From Bacillus mycoides (GTDB taxonomy: Bacteria; Bacillota; Bacilli; Bacillales; Bacillaceae_G), in NCBI RefSeq assembly GCF_001757995.1, contig NZ_LXLV01000019.1, positions 304,438-368,437 on the forward strand: a stretch of DNA of 64,000 nucleotides. Direction: 5' to 3'. Positions 37,213-45,735 of this stretch are shown piece after piece; positions within the stretch are counted from its first letter, which is position 1; each line of letters starts with the position of its first letter. A program made the position numbers and the translations under genes. The notes under the pieces were generated by a model. It ran no database searches and was not told the origin of the DNA. It worked only from the letters and a program-made list of their open reading frames with translations.

Positions 37213-37875
37213 ATGAAAAAAGAAAAAGCAGTTGTTGTTTTTAGTGGTGGACAAGATAGTACAACATGTTTATTTTGGGCAATACAACAGTTTGCAGAAG
37301 TGGAAGCTGTAACGTTTAATTACAATCAACGTCATAAGTTAGAAATTGATTGTGCAGCGGAAATTGCGAAAGAGTTAGGAATTAAACATACGGTACTAGA
37401 TATGAGTTTATTAAATCAACTTGCTCCAAATGCGTTAACGAGAACGGATATGGAGATTACACATGAAGAAGGTGAATTGCCATCAACATTTGTAGATGGA
37501 CGAAATTTACTATTTTTATCATTTGCGGCTGTATTAGCAAAACAAGTTGGAGCACGTCATATTGTAACGGGTGTATGTGAAACTGATTTCAGTGGTTATC
37601 CAGATTGTCGTGACGTGTTTGTGAAATCATTAAACGTTACATTAAATTTATCTATGGATTATCCGTTTGTTATTCATACACCACTTATGTGGATTGATAA
37701 AGCAGAGACATGGAAATTATCTGATGAACTTGGAGCATTTGAGTTTGTTAGAGAAAAAACATTAACATGTTATAACGGAATCATTGGTGATGGTTGCGGT
37801 GAATGTCCAGCATGTCAACTTCGTAAAGCAGGATTAGATACGTATCTACAAGAACGCGAAGGAGCGAGCAACTAA
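37213..37875 (+). CDS. queC: 7-Cyano-7-deazaguanine synthase
   Basis: ATP-dependent enzyme turning 7-carboxy-7-deazaguanine and ammonia into preQ0. The 220-aa protein has the PP-loop [11 protein letters not shown] at residues 7-17 and four C-terminal zinc cysteines in [13 protein letters not shown] plus Cys of LTCYNG. ATG 37213 lies 10 bases after AAGGAG; ATG 37204 is too close to it. First gene of queCDEF, with overlapping starts downstream. Confidence 0.95.
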   Translation: MKKEKAVVVFSGGQDSTTCLFWAIQQFAEVEAVTFNYNQRHKLEIDCAAEIAKELGIKHTVLDMSLLNQLAPNALTRTDMEITHEEGELPSTFVDGRNLLFLSFAAVLAKQVGARHIVTGVCETDFSGYPDCRDVFVKSLNVTLNLSMDYPFVIHTPLMWIDKAETWKLSDELGAFEFVREKTLTCYNGIIGDGCGECPACQLRKAGLDTYLQEREGASN

Positions 37876-38366
37876 TGGATAACTTTTTTGGATTTCGCAT
37901 CGTAGAAAATTTGCAAAAAATGGACAAGGATATTCAGCGTGAACAACTCAAATATCATAATAAAAGAGTAATGGTCAGCAAGGAATTTACATTTGATGCA
38001 GCGCACCATTTACACTGCTATGAAGGGAAATGTAAAAATTTACATGGACACACATATAAAGTCGTATTTGGAATTAGCGGATATGTAAATGAAATAGGCC
38101 TTGCAATTGACTTTGGAGATATAAAAGAAATTTGGAAAAATGAAATAGAAATTTATTTAGATCATCGTTATTTAAACGAAACATTGCCAGAAATGAATAC
38201 GACTGCTGAAAATATGGTCGTTTGGATTTATGAAAAGATGGCAGAAGCATTAACGAAAGATAATCGTGCGAACGAATACAAGGGAGCTCGTGTTGAATTT
38301 GTTCGTCTTTTTGAGACACCGACTAGTTATGCGGAAGTAAGACGGGAGTGGATGCTCGATGAGTAA
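37875..38366 (+). CDS. queD: 6-Carboxy-5,6,7,8-tetrahydropterin synthase
   Basis: Converts dihydroneopterin triphosphate to 6-carboxytetrahydropterin, the first committed step towards preQ0. 163 aa with the zinc site DAAHHLHCYEGKCKNLHGHTY (written here in part: AHHLHCY and NLHGHTY), Cys nucleophile between them, and a C-terminal Glu in RLFETPTSYAEV. The N-terminal extension of about 35 residues is longer than in E. coli. ATG overlaps the queC stop. Confidence 0.93.
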   Translation: MDNFFGFRIVENLQKMDKDIQREQLKYHNKRVMVSKEFTFDAAHHLHCYEGKCKNLHGHTYKVVFGISGYVNEIGLAIDFGDIKEIWKNEIEIYLDHRYLNETLPEMNTTAENMVVWIYEKMAEALTKDNRANEYKGARVEFVRLFETPTSYAEVRREWMLDE

Positions 38367-39075
38367 AATCCCCGTCTTAGAAATATTTGGTCCGACCATT
38401 CAAGGAGAAGGGATGGTTGTAGGACAAAAGACAATGTTTATTCGTACAGCGGGCTGTGATTATAGCTGTGCTTGGTGTGATTCTGCTTTTACATGGGATG
38501 GATCGGCCAAAGATCAAATTAAACAAATGACACCGGAAGACATTTGGAATGAGCTTGTAGAAATTGGTGGAGAAAATTTTTCTCATGTTACGATTTCAGG
38601 TGGAAATCCTGTATTGCTGAAAAATATGCAATTTCTTCTTTCTATATTAAAGGAGAATGGAATGCGAACAGCGGTAGAAACGCAAGGAAGTAAATGGCAA
38701 GATTGGTTGCTTCAAATTGATGAGGTAACGATTTCTCCAAAACCACCAAGTTCGGCCATGAAAACAGATTTTCAGATGTTAGATTCTGTTATTCATAAAC
38801 TAGCAGGGAAAGATTTTAGTTTAAAAGTAGTAGTATTCGATGATCAAGATTTTGAATATGCAGTTAAGATGCATGAGCGTTATCCGAATGTACCATTTTT
38901 CTTACAAGTAGGGAATGATGATACGAAAACAGTGGATGATGCGGTGCTTATAAAAAAACTATTAGAAAAATATGAGTGGCTTATTGAAAAAGCTGTGAAT
39001 TGTAAAGAAATGAATGATGCAAAAGTATTGCCTCAGCTTCATGCGTTAGTATGGGGAAATAAACGAGGGGTATAA
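38359..39075 (+). CDS. queE: 7-Carboxy-7-deazaguanine synthase (radical SAM)
   Basis: Radical-SAM enzyme making 7-carboxy-7-deazaguanine from carboxytetrahydropterin. 238 aa; the cluster motif CDYSCAWCDSAF near residues 33-44 is the CxxxCxxC of this family; GPTIQGEGMVVG is the typical N-terminus and SGGNPVLL a later SAM contact. ATG overlaps the queD end by 8 bases. Confidence 0.94.
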   Translation: MSKIPVLEIFGPTIQGEGMVVGQKTMFIRTAGCDYSCAWCDSAFTWDGSAKDQIKQMTPEDIWNELVEIGGENFSHVTISGGNPVLLKNMQFLLSILKENGMRTAVETQGSKWQDWLLQIDEVTISPKPPSSAMKTDFQMLDSVIHKLAGKDFSLKVVVFDDQDFEYAVKMHERYPNVPFFLQVGNDDTKTVDDAVLIKKLLEKYEWLIEKAVNCKEMNDAKVLPQLHALVWGNKRGV

Positions 39076-39093
39076 TGAGAAGGGATGTTTAAA

Positions 39094-39591
39094 ATGGCAG
39101 GAAGATTAGATGAAGATTTAAAAGATGTAACATTATTAGGAAATCAAAATACAAAATATTTATTTGAATATAGCCCGGAAATTTTAGAGGTATTTGATAA
39201 TAACCATCCAAACCGTGATTACTTTGTAAAATTCAATTGTCCTGAATTTACAAGTTTATGTCCGAAAACAGGACAACCAGATTTTGCAACAATTTATATT
39301 AGCTACATTCCAGAACAAAGAATGGTAGAGAGTAAATCTTTAAAGCTATATTTATTTAGCTTCCGAAATCATGGTGACTTCCACGAAGATTGCATGAACG
39401 TTATTATGAATGATTTAATTAAATTAATGGATCCACGCTACATTGAGGTATGGGGGAAATTTACACCACGTGGTGGTATTTCAATCGATCCATACTGCAA
39501 CTACGGTCGCCCAGGAACGAAGTATGAACAAATGGCAGACTACCGCATGATGAACCATGATCTATATCCAGAAACAATTGATAATCGTTAA
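39094..39591 (+). CDS. queF: NADPH-dependent 7-cyano-7-deazaguanine reductase
   Basis: Reduces preQ0 to preQ1 for queuosine in tRNA. 165 aa, unimodular QueF type: catalytic Cys in [15 protein letters not shown], the QueF motif [21 protein letters not shown] (cited in part: ESKSLKLY), and Asp in DFATIYI. ATG 39094 is chosen with AGAAGGG 9 bases upstream. Ends the que operon at a strong terminator. Confidence 0.95.
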
Positions 39592-39597
39592 TATATA

Positions 39598-39645
39598 ATA
39601 GAAAGAAAGGATCTGTATAACATACAGATCCTTTCTTTCTATTAT
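39598..39645. terminator. Terminator of queCDEF
   Basis: GAAAGAAAGGATCTGTA / TACAGATCCTTTCTTTC 17-bp stem between convergent genes. Confidence 0.9.
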
Positions 39646-39646
39646 A

Positions 39647-39832
39647 TTATGCATTTTGATTGATGACAGTATAGTTTTTATGACTTACAACTGTAAGAGG
39701 TTCCATATCTAGTTCTCTAAAATTCTCCATAATTGTTATATCAACAATAACAGAGTTTTGATTTACTTTTTGAACACGGCCTTGCATGCCACCTTTAAAT
39801 TCGATAATATCTCCAGTTTCTGCGATCTGCAT
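39647..39832 (-). CDS. YkvS-like DUF2187 small protein
   Basis: 61-aa beta-rich protein: MQIAETGDIIEFKGGMQGRV (first 20 residues) then NSVIVDITIM and HKNYTVIN. This is the DUF2187/YkvS pattern, a small KOW-like fold. Also near the que genes in B. subtilis. ATG 39832 follows AAGGAGAG; function unknown. Confidence 0.8.
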   Translation of the reverse strand: MQIAETGDIIEFKGGMQGRVQKVNQNSVIVDITIMENFRELDMEPLTVVSHKNYTVINQNA

Positions 39833-40087
39833 AAGCAACTCTCCTTGTTACAGTTTTCACCAAAAAAGAATAATTTGGGATTTTTTTATTTCCTCCTATT
39901 TTGAACTATATTTATTACTTTGTAAATGTTTCCAAAGCAAAAAATCGAAAAAAATTCACTTTTTGTAAGAAAATATGTAAAAAAATATTGTTTAGGAGAG
40001 GAATGATGAAAGTGCATACATCTTTATATAGGAGTATAATAGAAGATACAATAACCTACTAAAGTGGGAGAAATTAGGGGCGGTAAA

Positions 40088-40246
40088 ATGATGTTTGAAG
40101 TTGTGGGGAGCTTTATAGCGATTTTATTATTTTTATTTTCTTATATACAGTTAAAGAAAGTGCGTCACCATGAAACAACTACATATTTTGATGGACTGGA
40201 TGGTGTGCACACATCGATAACACATGATAGTGGTGGGGATATATAA
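40088..40246 (+). CDS. Small membrane protein, 52 aa
   Basis: One N-terminal membrane helix (FEVVGSFIAILLFLFSYIQL), then a short polar tail with VHTSITHDSGGD. AGGGGCGG precedes ATG 40088. No family recognised; function unknown. Confidence 0.55.
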   Translation: MMFEVVGSFIAILLFLFSYIQLKKVRHHETTTYFDGLDGVHTSITHDSGGDI

Positions 40247-40327
40247 CTTTCTTTTTATGCATGGTATGATGGCAATAAGAAACAGTACGTAATATAGTTC
40301 GTAAGTGATGAATGGGGAGTGGAAAGA

Positions 40328-40930
40328 ATGCGAATTTCTTTTATTCGTCATGGTCGTTTGGACAGTACTATAGAGCCAATGACAATTATTTCATTTCGTG
40401 AATGGATGAAGCAATATGATTTAGGGACTATAGTAAAAGAAACTCCTATACCAATTGAAACAATTGAGGCGATTGAATCAGCGAAACTGGTTGTAACGAG
40501 TGATCAAAGGCGCGCTGTACAGTCAGCGGCTGAGTTATTGGATTCCCTATCTTTTGTGCAAAATCCTCTTTTTAGAGAAGCTGAAGTTCCAACAAGTTTT
40601 TATGCTCCAAAATGGTTGAAATGTAAACCGAATGTATGGATGTTTATTGGTCGTACACGATGGATAGTTGGTTATAGTAAAGAAGTTGAGTCTTATAAGG
40701 AAGTACGAGAAAGAGTAAGGCAAGCCGCTAATATATTGCACCGCTATGCGCTCGTACATGGACGTATTGCCCTTGTAGGTCATAGTTATTTTAATGCGAT
40801 GATTGGGACTGAACTGAGGGCAATGGGGTGGTCTGGTTCGCCTATTTTCCATAGGGAGCCATGGGGATGTACAACGTATACATTTCATGAGGCGATGGAT
40901 GGAAATGTATTAAATACAAAATTAATTTAA
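40328..40930 (+). CDS. Histidine phosphatase superfamily protein
   Basis: 200-aa protein of the phosphoglycerate-mutase-like fold: RHGRLDS near residue 6 (catalytic RHG), second Arg in TSDQRRAVQSA, and LVGHSYFNAM (distal His). The acceptor-binding region is unlike housekeeping mutases. Substrate unknown. ATG 40328 gives the motif at the very N-terminus; a GTG at 40319 is possible. Confidence 0.8.
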   Translation: MRISFIRHGRLDSTIEPMTIISFREWMKQYDLGTIVKETPIPIETIEAIESAKLVVTSDQRRAVQSAAELLDSLSFVQNPLFREAEVPTSFYAPKWLKCKPNVWMFIGRTRWIVGYSKEVESYKEVRERVRQAANILHRYALVHGRIALVGHSYFNAMIGTELRAMGWSGSPIFHREPWGCTTYTFHEAMDGNVLNTKLI

Positions 40931-40958
40931 AAGAGGCTGTCCCTTTGGCAGCCTCTTT
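40930..40958 (+). terminator. Terminator of the histidine phosphatase gene
   Basis: AAAGAGGCTG / CAGCCTCTTT stem with T-rich tail. Confidence 0.82.
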
Positions 40959-40990
40959 CTCTACATAACAAGTAAAAAAGAATTGTCCTT

Positions 40991-41569
40991 TTAAGATATA
41001 GAAACCAATGACCGTAATGGTTTTATTAGATGGGCATACGGTTCACCGACGAGCATAACGATTTTATCTTCTTTGTAACCAAGTTTTTCATATAGTGAAA
41101 AAGCGCGTTTGTTTTCTAAATTAACAAGTAAGGCGATTTTTTCATGCCTTTTTTCAGTTGCTTGAAGTTCAGCTGCATCGATTAATTTAGAGCCAATGCC
41201 ACGTCCACTGTACATACTTGAAACTGACAACGTGTCAATATAATACTCATCAAGTTCAGCTTCTTTTTCTAACGTAATGGATTCGTCTTCATGTAGTTCT
41301 CTTAAGTAGTGTACGATTGGTGCATCAAGTTGTTCAGTGTCACTACCGTGATAAACGACAATAACCCCAACTACCTTTCCATCTTGTTCAGCCACTAAAC
41401 AGTTTTCATAGCTCAATCGATTATTTTCTTTTACGAACCATGTTTCAAGTCCTAGTATTACTTTTGCTTCAATTGTGCTACCTGTGATTTTTTCAGCAAT
41501 TTCGTGCAGAGCGTCATACAGTAAAGGTGCTACTCCTACCGCATCTGTCTTTTTTGCTTTCCGAATCAT
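40991..41569 (-). CDS. GNAT-family N-acetyltransferase
   Basis: 192-aa acetyltransferase: N-terminal IRKAKKTDAVGVAPLL, central beta strand with IDTLSVSSMYSGRGIGSKLIDAAELQA (acetyl-CoA loop SGRGIGSK), then ENKRAFSLYEKLGYKED. ATG 41569 has CTAGGAGGG upstream; the longer in-frame extension lacks such a site. Substrate unknown. Confidence 0.88.
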   Translation of the reverse strand: MIRKAKKTDAVGVAPLLYDALHEIAEKITGSTIEAKVILGLETWFVKENNRLSYENCLVAEQDGKVVGVIVVYHGSDTEQLDAPIVHYLRELHEDESITLEKEAELDEYYIDTLSVSSMYSGRGIGSKLIDAAELQATEKRHEKIALLVNLENKRAFSLYEKLGYKEDKIVMLVGEPYAHLIKPLRSLVSIS

Positions 41570-41819
41570 AGTATCCCTCCTAGTTCTATGTGTATATTGT
41601 AGCATAAAATAAAATAACAAACAGTGGCGTATACAGAGTGTCAAAAAGTTTGATATAGAGAAGTAGCTATGTTAGTATATGATATTTAGTGCGAATATAA
41701 TAAAGTGATATAGATATAAAAATAATGAAAGTGAATTATATAATAATAAAGGGATAATTTTACCGTTGTCGACCTATAGAAGATGCGATAAAATAAACTA
41801 TTGCAGAGAGGTGAAATAC

Positions 41820-42014
41820 ATGGATAAACAATTAGCAAATACAATTTTGGATCAGCTGAAAAATGATGAAATAAAGGAGTATGTTGCGACGAAAGATGTA
41901 TTTTATACGTTCAGAGAAGTTGTTGTAAATCGAGAAGATTTTAAACATATTATCGGGAACGCACAGCGCGGTGGACAGGTAATTTATACATATTCAGAAA
42001 CACCACGTTCATAA
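41820..42014 (+). CDS. Small hypothetical protein, 64 aa
   Basis: MDKQLANTILDQLKNDEIKE (first 20 residues), then VTKDVF-like and FKHIIGNAQRGGQVIYTY. Soluble, mixed alpha/beta. GAGAGGTG precedes the ATG. Lies 25 bp before the next small gene and probably forms a unit with it. No family recognised. Confidence 0.6.
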   Translation: MDKQLANTILDQLKNDEIKEYVATKDVFYTFREVVVNREDFKHIIGNAQRGGQVIYTYSETPRS

Positions 42015-42039
42015 ATAGAAGATAAAGGAGAGGAGAATT

Positions 42040-42357
42040 ATGGGAGATTTTAAACAAGGCATATTGCCACATTGGGATTATATGTGGAAAGATAGAGCTG
42101 GGAATAGGTTTATGGGAATGGTTATGTATCCAGAGAAACGAAAATGTTCAGCAAAAATGCTTCAGAAAATAAAAAGAGCGTATGAGCAAGCAGTAGAAAT
42201 TAAAGTAACTGTACAAGTTCAACATACATATCAGTACGTAGAAGGAATGATCGTATACTTTGATGAAGAAGCTCCTATATGTACAATGCTCGATAAAGAT
42301 GAGAATCCACATCATATATTTGTAAAAGATATTTTGCGTATTGAGCACCCTGAATAA
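42040..42357 (+). CDS. Small hypothetical protein, 105 aa, weakly YolD-like
   Basis: The middle and C-terminal part (KMLQKIKRAYEQAVEIKVTV, then EGMIVYFDEEAP and HHIFVKDILRIE) resembles the layout of YolD-like small proteins, in which a helix is followed by a small beta barrel ending in a phrase like V-DIL-I. The match is weak. GGAGAGGAG precedes ATG. Confidence 0.5.
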   Translation: MGDFKQGILPHWDYMWKDRAGNRFMGMVMYPEKRKCSAKMLQKIKRAYEQAVEIKVTVQVQHTYQYVEGMIVYFDEEAPICTMLDKDENPHHIFVKDILRIEHPE

Positions 42358-42736
42358 TTTTTTTCATAAATAAATTGAAGTTCCATAATAATAATCTTTT
42401 TCTATAATAGTTATCTTTTAGTATGTAACGAGGAACGAAAGAGTATGTATACTATTTAATAAAGTAAAATTGATAAATGTAATCGTTTTTTGGAACAGAT
42501 TATCGTTTAAGGTCTGTTCTTTTTTGCGTGATGCTGGAGAAATATATTACTCCAGCATTTACTGTTTTATGACAAAAAATATTGTTAACTTTTTTAAAAA
42601 TAAGGTTAAATTCGTTGACAACTTTTTTGAAAAGCACTTTATTGACATGAGTTTTAGAATGTTGTTTCATAGTCTTTGTATTGAAAAAAATCGACGGTCA
42701 TGTCGAAAAGTAAAAGTTAAAAAAAGAAAGAATTTA
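42358..42736. other. AT-rich intergenic stretch before nrdI
   Basis: An open frame at 42470-42769 has no ribosome site and unlikely composition, so I call no gene here. TTGACA-like words occur (42616 and 42642 region) but without a convincing -10 partner. The nrdI promoter is at 42747. Confidence 0.5.
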
Positions 42737-42784
42737 TACATATATCTTGTGTCTTATTTTGAAACGTAATACAATATATAGAGA
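42737..42784 (+). promoter_or_regulatory. Two NrdR-like boxes
   Basis: TACATATATCTTGTGT (42737-42752) and ATACAATATATAGAGA (42769-42784) resemble the 16-bp NrdR box ACACWATATATWGTGT; the second matches 13 of 16. They start 32 bp apart, the three-turn spacing seen for NrdR pairs. Confidence 0.65.
42747..42775 (+). promoter_or_regulatory. Sigma-A promoter of nrdIEF
   Basis: TTGTGT (42747) and TACAAT (42770) with a 17-bp spacer. Each element overlaps one NrdR-like box, so NrdR binding would block polymerase. Confidence 0.7.
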
Positions 42785-42834
42785 AATCAAGAAACGACAT
42801 ACAGAGAATATAGATTGGAGAGGGAGGGTCGGAA

Positions 42835-43194
42835 ATGTTAGTTGCATATGATTCTATGACAGGAAACGTGAAGCGTTTCATCCACAAATTAAATATGCCG
42901 GCCGTTCAAATTGATGAAGCTCTAGTATTAGATGAAGACTTTATTCTTATTACGTATACAACAGGTTTTGGCAATGTACCGGAACGTGTTTTAGACTTTT
43001 TAGAACGCAATAATGAAAAATTAAAAGGCGTATCTGCAAGTGGCAATCGTAATTGGGGAGACATGTTTGGTGCAAGTGCTGACAAAATTTCTACTAAATA
43101 TGAAGTGCCTATTGTATCAAAATTTGAGTTATCTGGAACAAATAATGATGTAGAATATTTTAAAGAAAGGGTGCGGGAGATTGCGACACATTGA
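42835..43194 (+). CDS. nrdI: Flavodoxin-like NrdI
   Basis: 119-aa FMN protein that supplies the oxidant to assemble the Mn(III)2-tyrosyl radical cofactor of NrdF. It has the FMN phosphate loop DSMTGNVKRF at residues 5-14, TYTTGFGNVP, and GNRNWGDMFG near 60-70. GGGAGGG lies before ATG. Its end overlaps the nrdE start. Confidence 0.94.
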   Translation: MLVAYDSMTGNVKRFIHKLNMPAVQIDEALVLDEDFILITYTTGFGNVPERVLDFLERNNEKLKGVSASGNRNWGDMFGASADKISTKYEVPIVSKFELSGTNNDVEYFKERVREIATH

Positions 43195-44308
43195 ACTGAA
43201 TAATGAAATCACGCAAATGCAGGACGGTTTTTATCAGCTTCATAAAGATAAAGAGGCGTTAGAAGTCTTTATGGAAGAAGCTAGAGAGAATACCGTTCAT
43301 TTTAATAGCGTGGCAGAGCGAATGGAGTATATGAAAGAACACGATTACTATTACAACGTTCTGGACGAGTATAGCTTGGAGGAAGTAGAAGGAGTATATA
43401 ACATCGCTTATGGTGAAAACTTCGAGTTCCAATCTTATATGGCAGCATCTAAGTTCTATAAAGATTATGCGTTAAAAACGAATGATCAAAAACAATACTT
43501 AGAAAGCTATGAAGATCGTGTAGCAATTGTTTCATTATACTTAGGACGCGGTGATGTTGCGAAGGCAAAACACTTCGCAAGCATGATTGTAAAACAAAAC
43601 TACCAACCAGCGACACCAACCTTTTTAAATGCGGGAAGAAGCAGAAGAGGAGAAATGGTGTCTTGTTTCTTGTTAGAGATGGACGATAGCTTAAATTCAA
43701 TCGGCTTTAACATTAATACTGCAATGCAATTATCGAAAATCGGTGGTGGAGTAGCTTTAAACTTATCTAAGCTACGCGCACGTGGTGAGCAAATTAAAGG
43801 TATTGATAACGCCGCAAGTGGTGTAGTGCCTGTTATGAAATTACTTGAAGATTCGTTTTCATATGCGAATCAACTTGGCCAACGAAAAGGTGCCGGCGCT
43901 GTATACTTAAACATTTTCCATTGGGATATTATTGAATTCCTTGATACCAAAAAAATAAATGCCGATGAGAAGAGCCGTATTCAGTCTCTATCAATCGGAA
44001 TTATCGTTCCAAGTAAGTTCTTTGAACTTGCTGAGAAAAACGAACCTTTCCATGTTTTCGCGCCTTATACAGTATTTAAAGAGTACGGAAAACATTTAGA
44101 TGATATAGATATCGACGAAATGTACGATGAATTAATGAGCAATCCGAAAGTGAAGAAGAAGCCACTAGATATTAGTGCGCGTGATATGCTTATTAAAATT
44201 GCTATGATTCAGCTTGAGTCTGGTTATCCATACTTAATGTTTAAATCAAATGCAAATAACCAACATCCACTGAAGGATATTGGAACTGTGAAGATGTCGA
44301 ACTTGTGT
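43181..44308 (+). CDS. nrdE: Class Ib ribonucleotide reductase large subunit NrdE, exon 1
   Basis: N-terminal 376 residues of NrdE, which reduces ribonucleoside diphosphates to deoxy forms. Contains TPTFLNAGR, GEMVSCFLLEMDDSL with a redox-active Cys, and GGGVALNLSKLR. TTG 43181 overlaps the end of nrdI with GGGAGA before it. The exon ends in KMSNLC; unspliced, the frame meets TAA in the first bases of the intron. Continues at 44685. Confidence 0.93.
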
Positions 44309-44684
44309 TAAATATGTAGCACCTTCTAGTAGAAATGCTAGTCGAAAACTCCGTTAAACGGGGAAAGCCTCAAGTTTGAGGTAACCTACCGTGCTAAATC
44401 TTATCTTAGAATGAAAATATAAAAGTTCAGAATGTATCTTATTATTTTGTATAGCAGAGTTATTGAACAACATAAAGTAATAAGAGACTTTCTGAAAGAT
44501 TAAGATAAGTAAAAGCCTAACGACTATCCCTTATGGGAGTAGAGCGCAAGCGATTGGCGTTCGAAAAGCGGAGCACCTAACCAGGTAATGCTGTAGGTGG
44601 TGATATAGTCTGTCCTGTATGGTGACATACAGCAGTTGCATGAGCAACGGACTGAGGAGTAGCGAACTCGGTTGAACATTCGAG
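44309..44684 (+). ncRNA. Group I self-splicing intron in nrdE
   Basis: 376-nt insertion between the codons for Cys and Thr of the NLC|TEIFQLQ stretch; removing it restores one 694-aa reading frame. The upstream exon ends in U and the intron ends in G, as in group I introns. A GCAC near the 5' end can pair with exon GUGU, giving a U-G splice pair. The core strands CTAACGACTATCCC and GATATAGTCTGTCC fit the R and S segments of P7. No homing endonuclease is encoded. Such nrdE introns are known in the B. cereus group. Confidence 0.92.
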
Positions 44685-45641
44685 ACAGAAATCTTCCAGC
44701 TTCAAGAAACTTCTGAAATAAATGATTACGGTACAGAAGACATTATCCGCCGTGATATTAACTGTAACTTAGGATCGTTAAATATCGTAAACGTAATGGA
44801 AAATAAAGAAATTCGTGAAGCAGTTCATGCGGGAATGGAAGCTTTAACAGCTGTTTCTGATATGACGATCATTCCGAATGCCCCAACTGTGAAAAAAGCA
44901 AATGATGAGCTTCATTCAGTTGGACTTGGAGCAATGAACTTACATGGATATTTAGCAAAAAATAAAATCGCTTATGAAAGTGCTGAAGCGAAAGAATTCG
45001 CTCGTACATTCTTTATGATGTTAAATTACTACTCAATCGAGAAAAGTATGGAGATTGCTAAAGAAAAAGGCGAAACATTTAAAGACTTCGATAAGTCTGA
45101 TTATGCAAACGGCACATACTTTGAAAAGTATGAAACGACAGATTACAGCCCAGTAACTGAAAAAGTTCAGCAATTATTTGAAGGAATTCATATTCCGACA
45201 AAAGAAGATTGGACAAGTTTAAAAGAGCAAGTACAGAAGAATGGTTTATACAACTCATATCGTCTTGCAATCGCTCCGACACAATCGATCAGTTACGTTC
45301 AAAATGCAACTTCAAGCGTAATGCCAATCGTAAATCAAATTGAATCAAGAACGTATGCAAATGCGACAACATATTATCCAATGCCATATTTATCAAAAGA
45401 TACGTTCTGGTACTATAAATCTTCTTACGATATGAATCAGTTTAAATTAATTGATTTAATCGCAGAAGTTCAAGAACATATTGACCAAGGAATTAGTACA
45501 ATTCTTTACGTTAATAGTGATATTTCAACACGTGAGTTAGCACGTTACTACATTTATGCACATAAAAAAGGCTTGAAGAGTCTTTATTATACGAGAACAC
45601 GTAAATTAAGCGTGGAAGAGTGCGTGGCTTGTACCGTTTAA
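44685..45641 (+). CDS. nrdE: Class Ib ribonucleotide reductase large subunit NrdE, exon 2
   Basis: C-terminal 318 residues of NrdE, continuing in frame with TEIFQLQETSEINDYG. Contains RRDINCNLGSLNIVN with the second active-site Cys, IAPTQSISYVQNATSSVMP (barrel end), and the C-terminal redox pair ECVACTV. A start at ATG 44796 would be internal to the protein. The whole NrdE is close to the B. subtilis length of 700 aa. Confidence 0.93.
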   Translation, partial: TEIFQLQETSEINDYGTEDIIRRDINCNLGSLNIVNVMENKEIREAVHAGMEALTAVSDMTIIPNAPTVKKANDELHSVGLGAMNLHGYLAKNKIAYESAEAKEFARTFFMMLNYYSIEKSMEIAKEKGETFKDFDKSDYANGTYFEKYETTDYSPVTEKVQQLFEGIHIPTKEDWTSLKEQVQKNGLYNSYRLAIAPTQSISYVQNATSSVMPIVNQIESRTYANATTYYPMPYLSKDTFWYYKSSYDMNQFKLIDLIAEVQEHIDQGISTILYVNSDISTRELARYYIYAHKKGLKSLYYTRTRKLSVEECVACTV

Positions 45642-45660
45642 TATAAAAAGTGAGACATTA

Positions 45661-45688
45661 TGAGCAGGGTTTTTCTGAACCCTGCTCA
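45661..45688 (+). other. Hairpin between nrdE and nrdF without a T run
   Basis: TGAGCAGGGTT / AACCCTGCTCA 11-bp stem with 6-base loop. Lacks a poly-T tail, so it is more likely an RNA-stability or processing element than a terminator. Confidence 0.6.
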
Positions 45689-45735
45689 TGCTTAGTTATC
45701 AATTTTTTATGTTTATTTAGAGAAGGGGCGATTTA

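Noticed and set aside
40003-40062. 19-aa ORF with an AGGAGAGG site
   Set aside because: Well-placed ribosome site, but too short and without recognisable features to call; could be leader of the 52-aa membrane protein.
42470-42769. 99-aa open frame upstream of nrdI
   Set aside because: No ribosome binding site, TTG-type weak start, odd composition rich in Phe, Lys and Cys, and it runs through the nrdI promoter and NrdR-like boxes.
44796-45641. Separate 281-aa NrdE-like gene
   Set aside because: It is the rest of the second exon of nrdE; the true frame continues upstream to the intron boundary at 44685.
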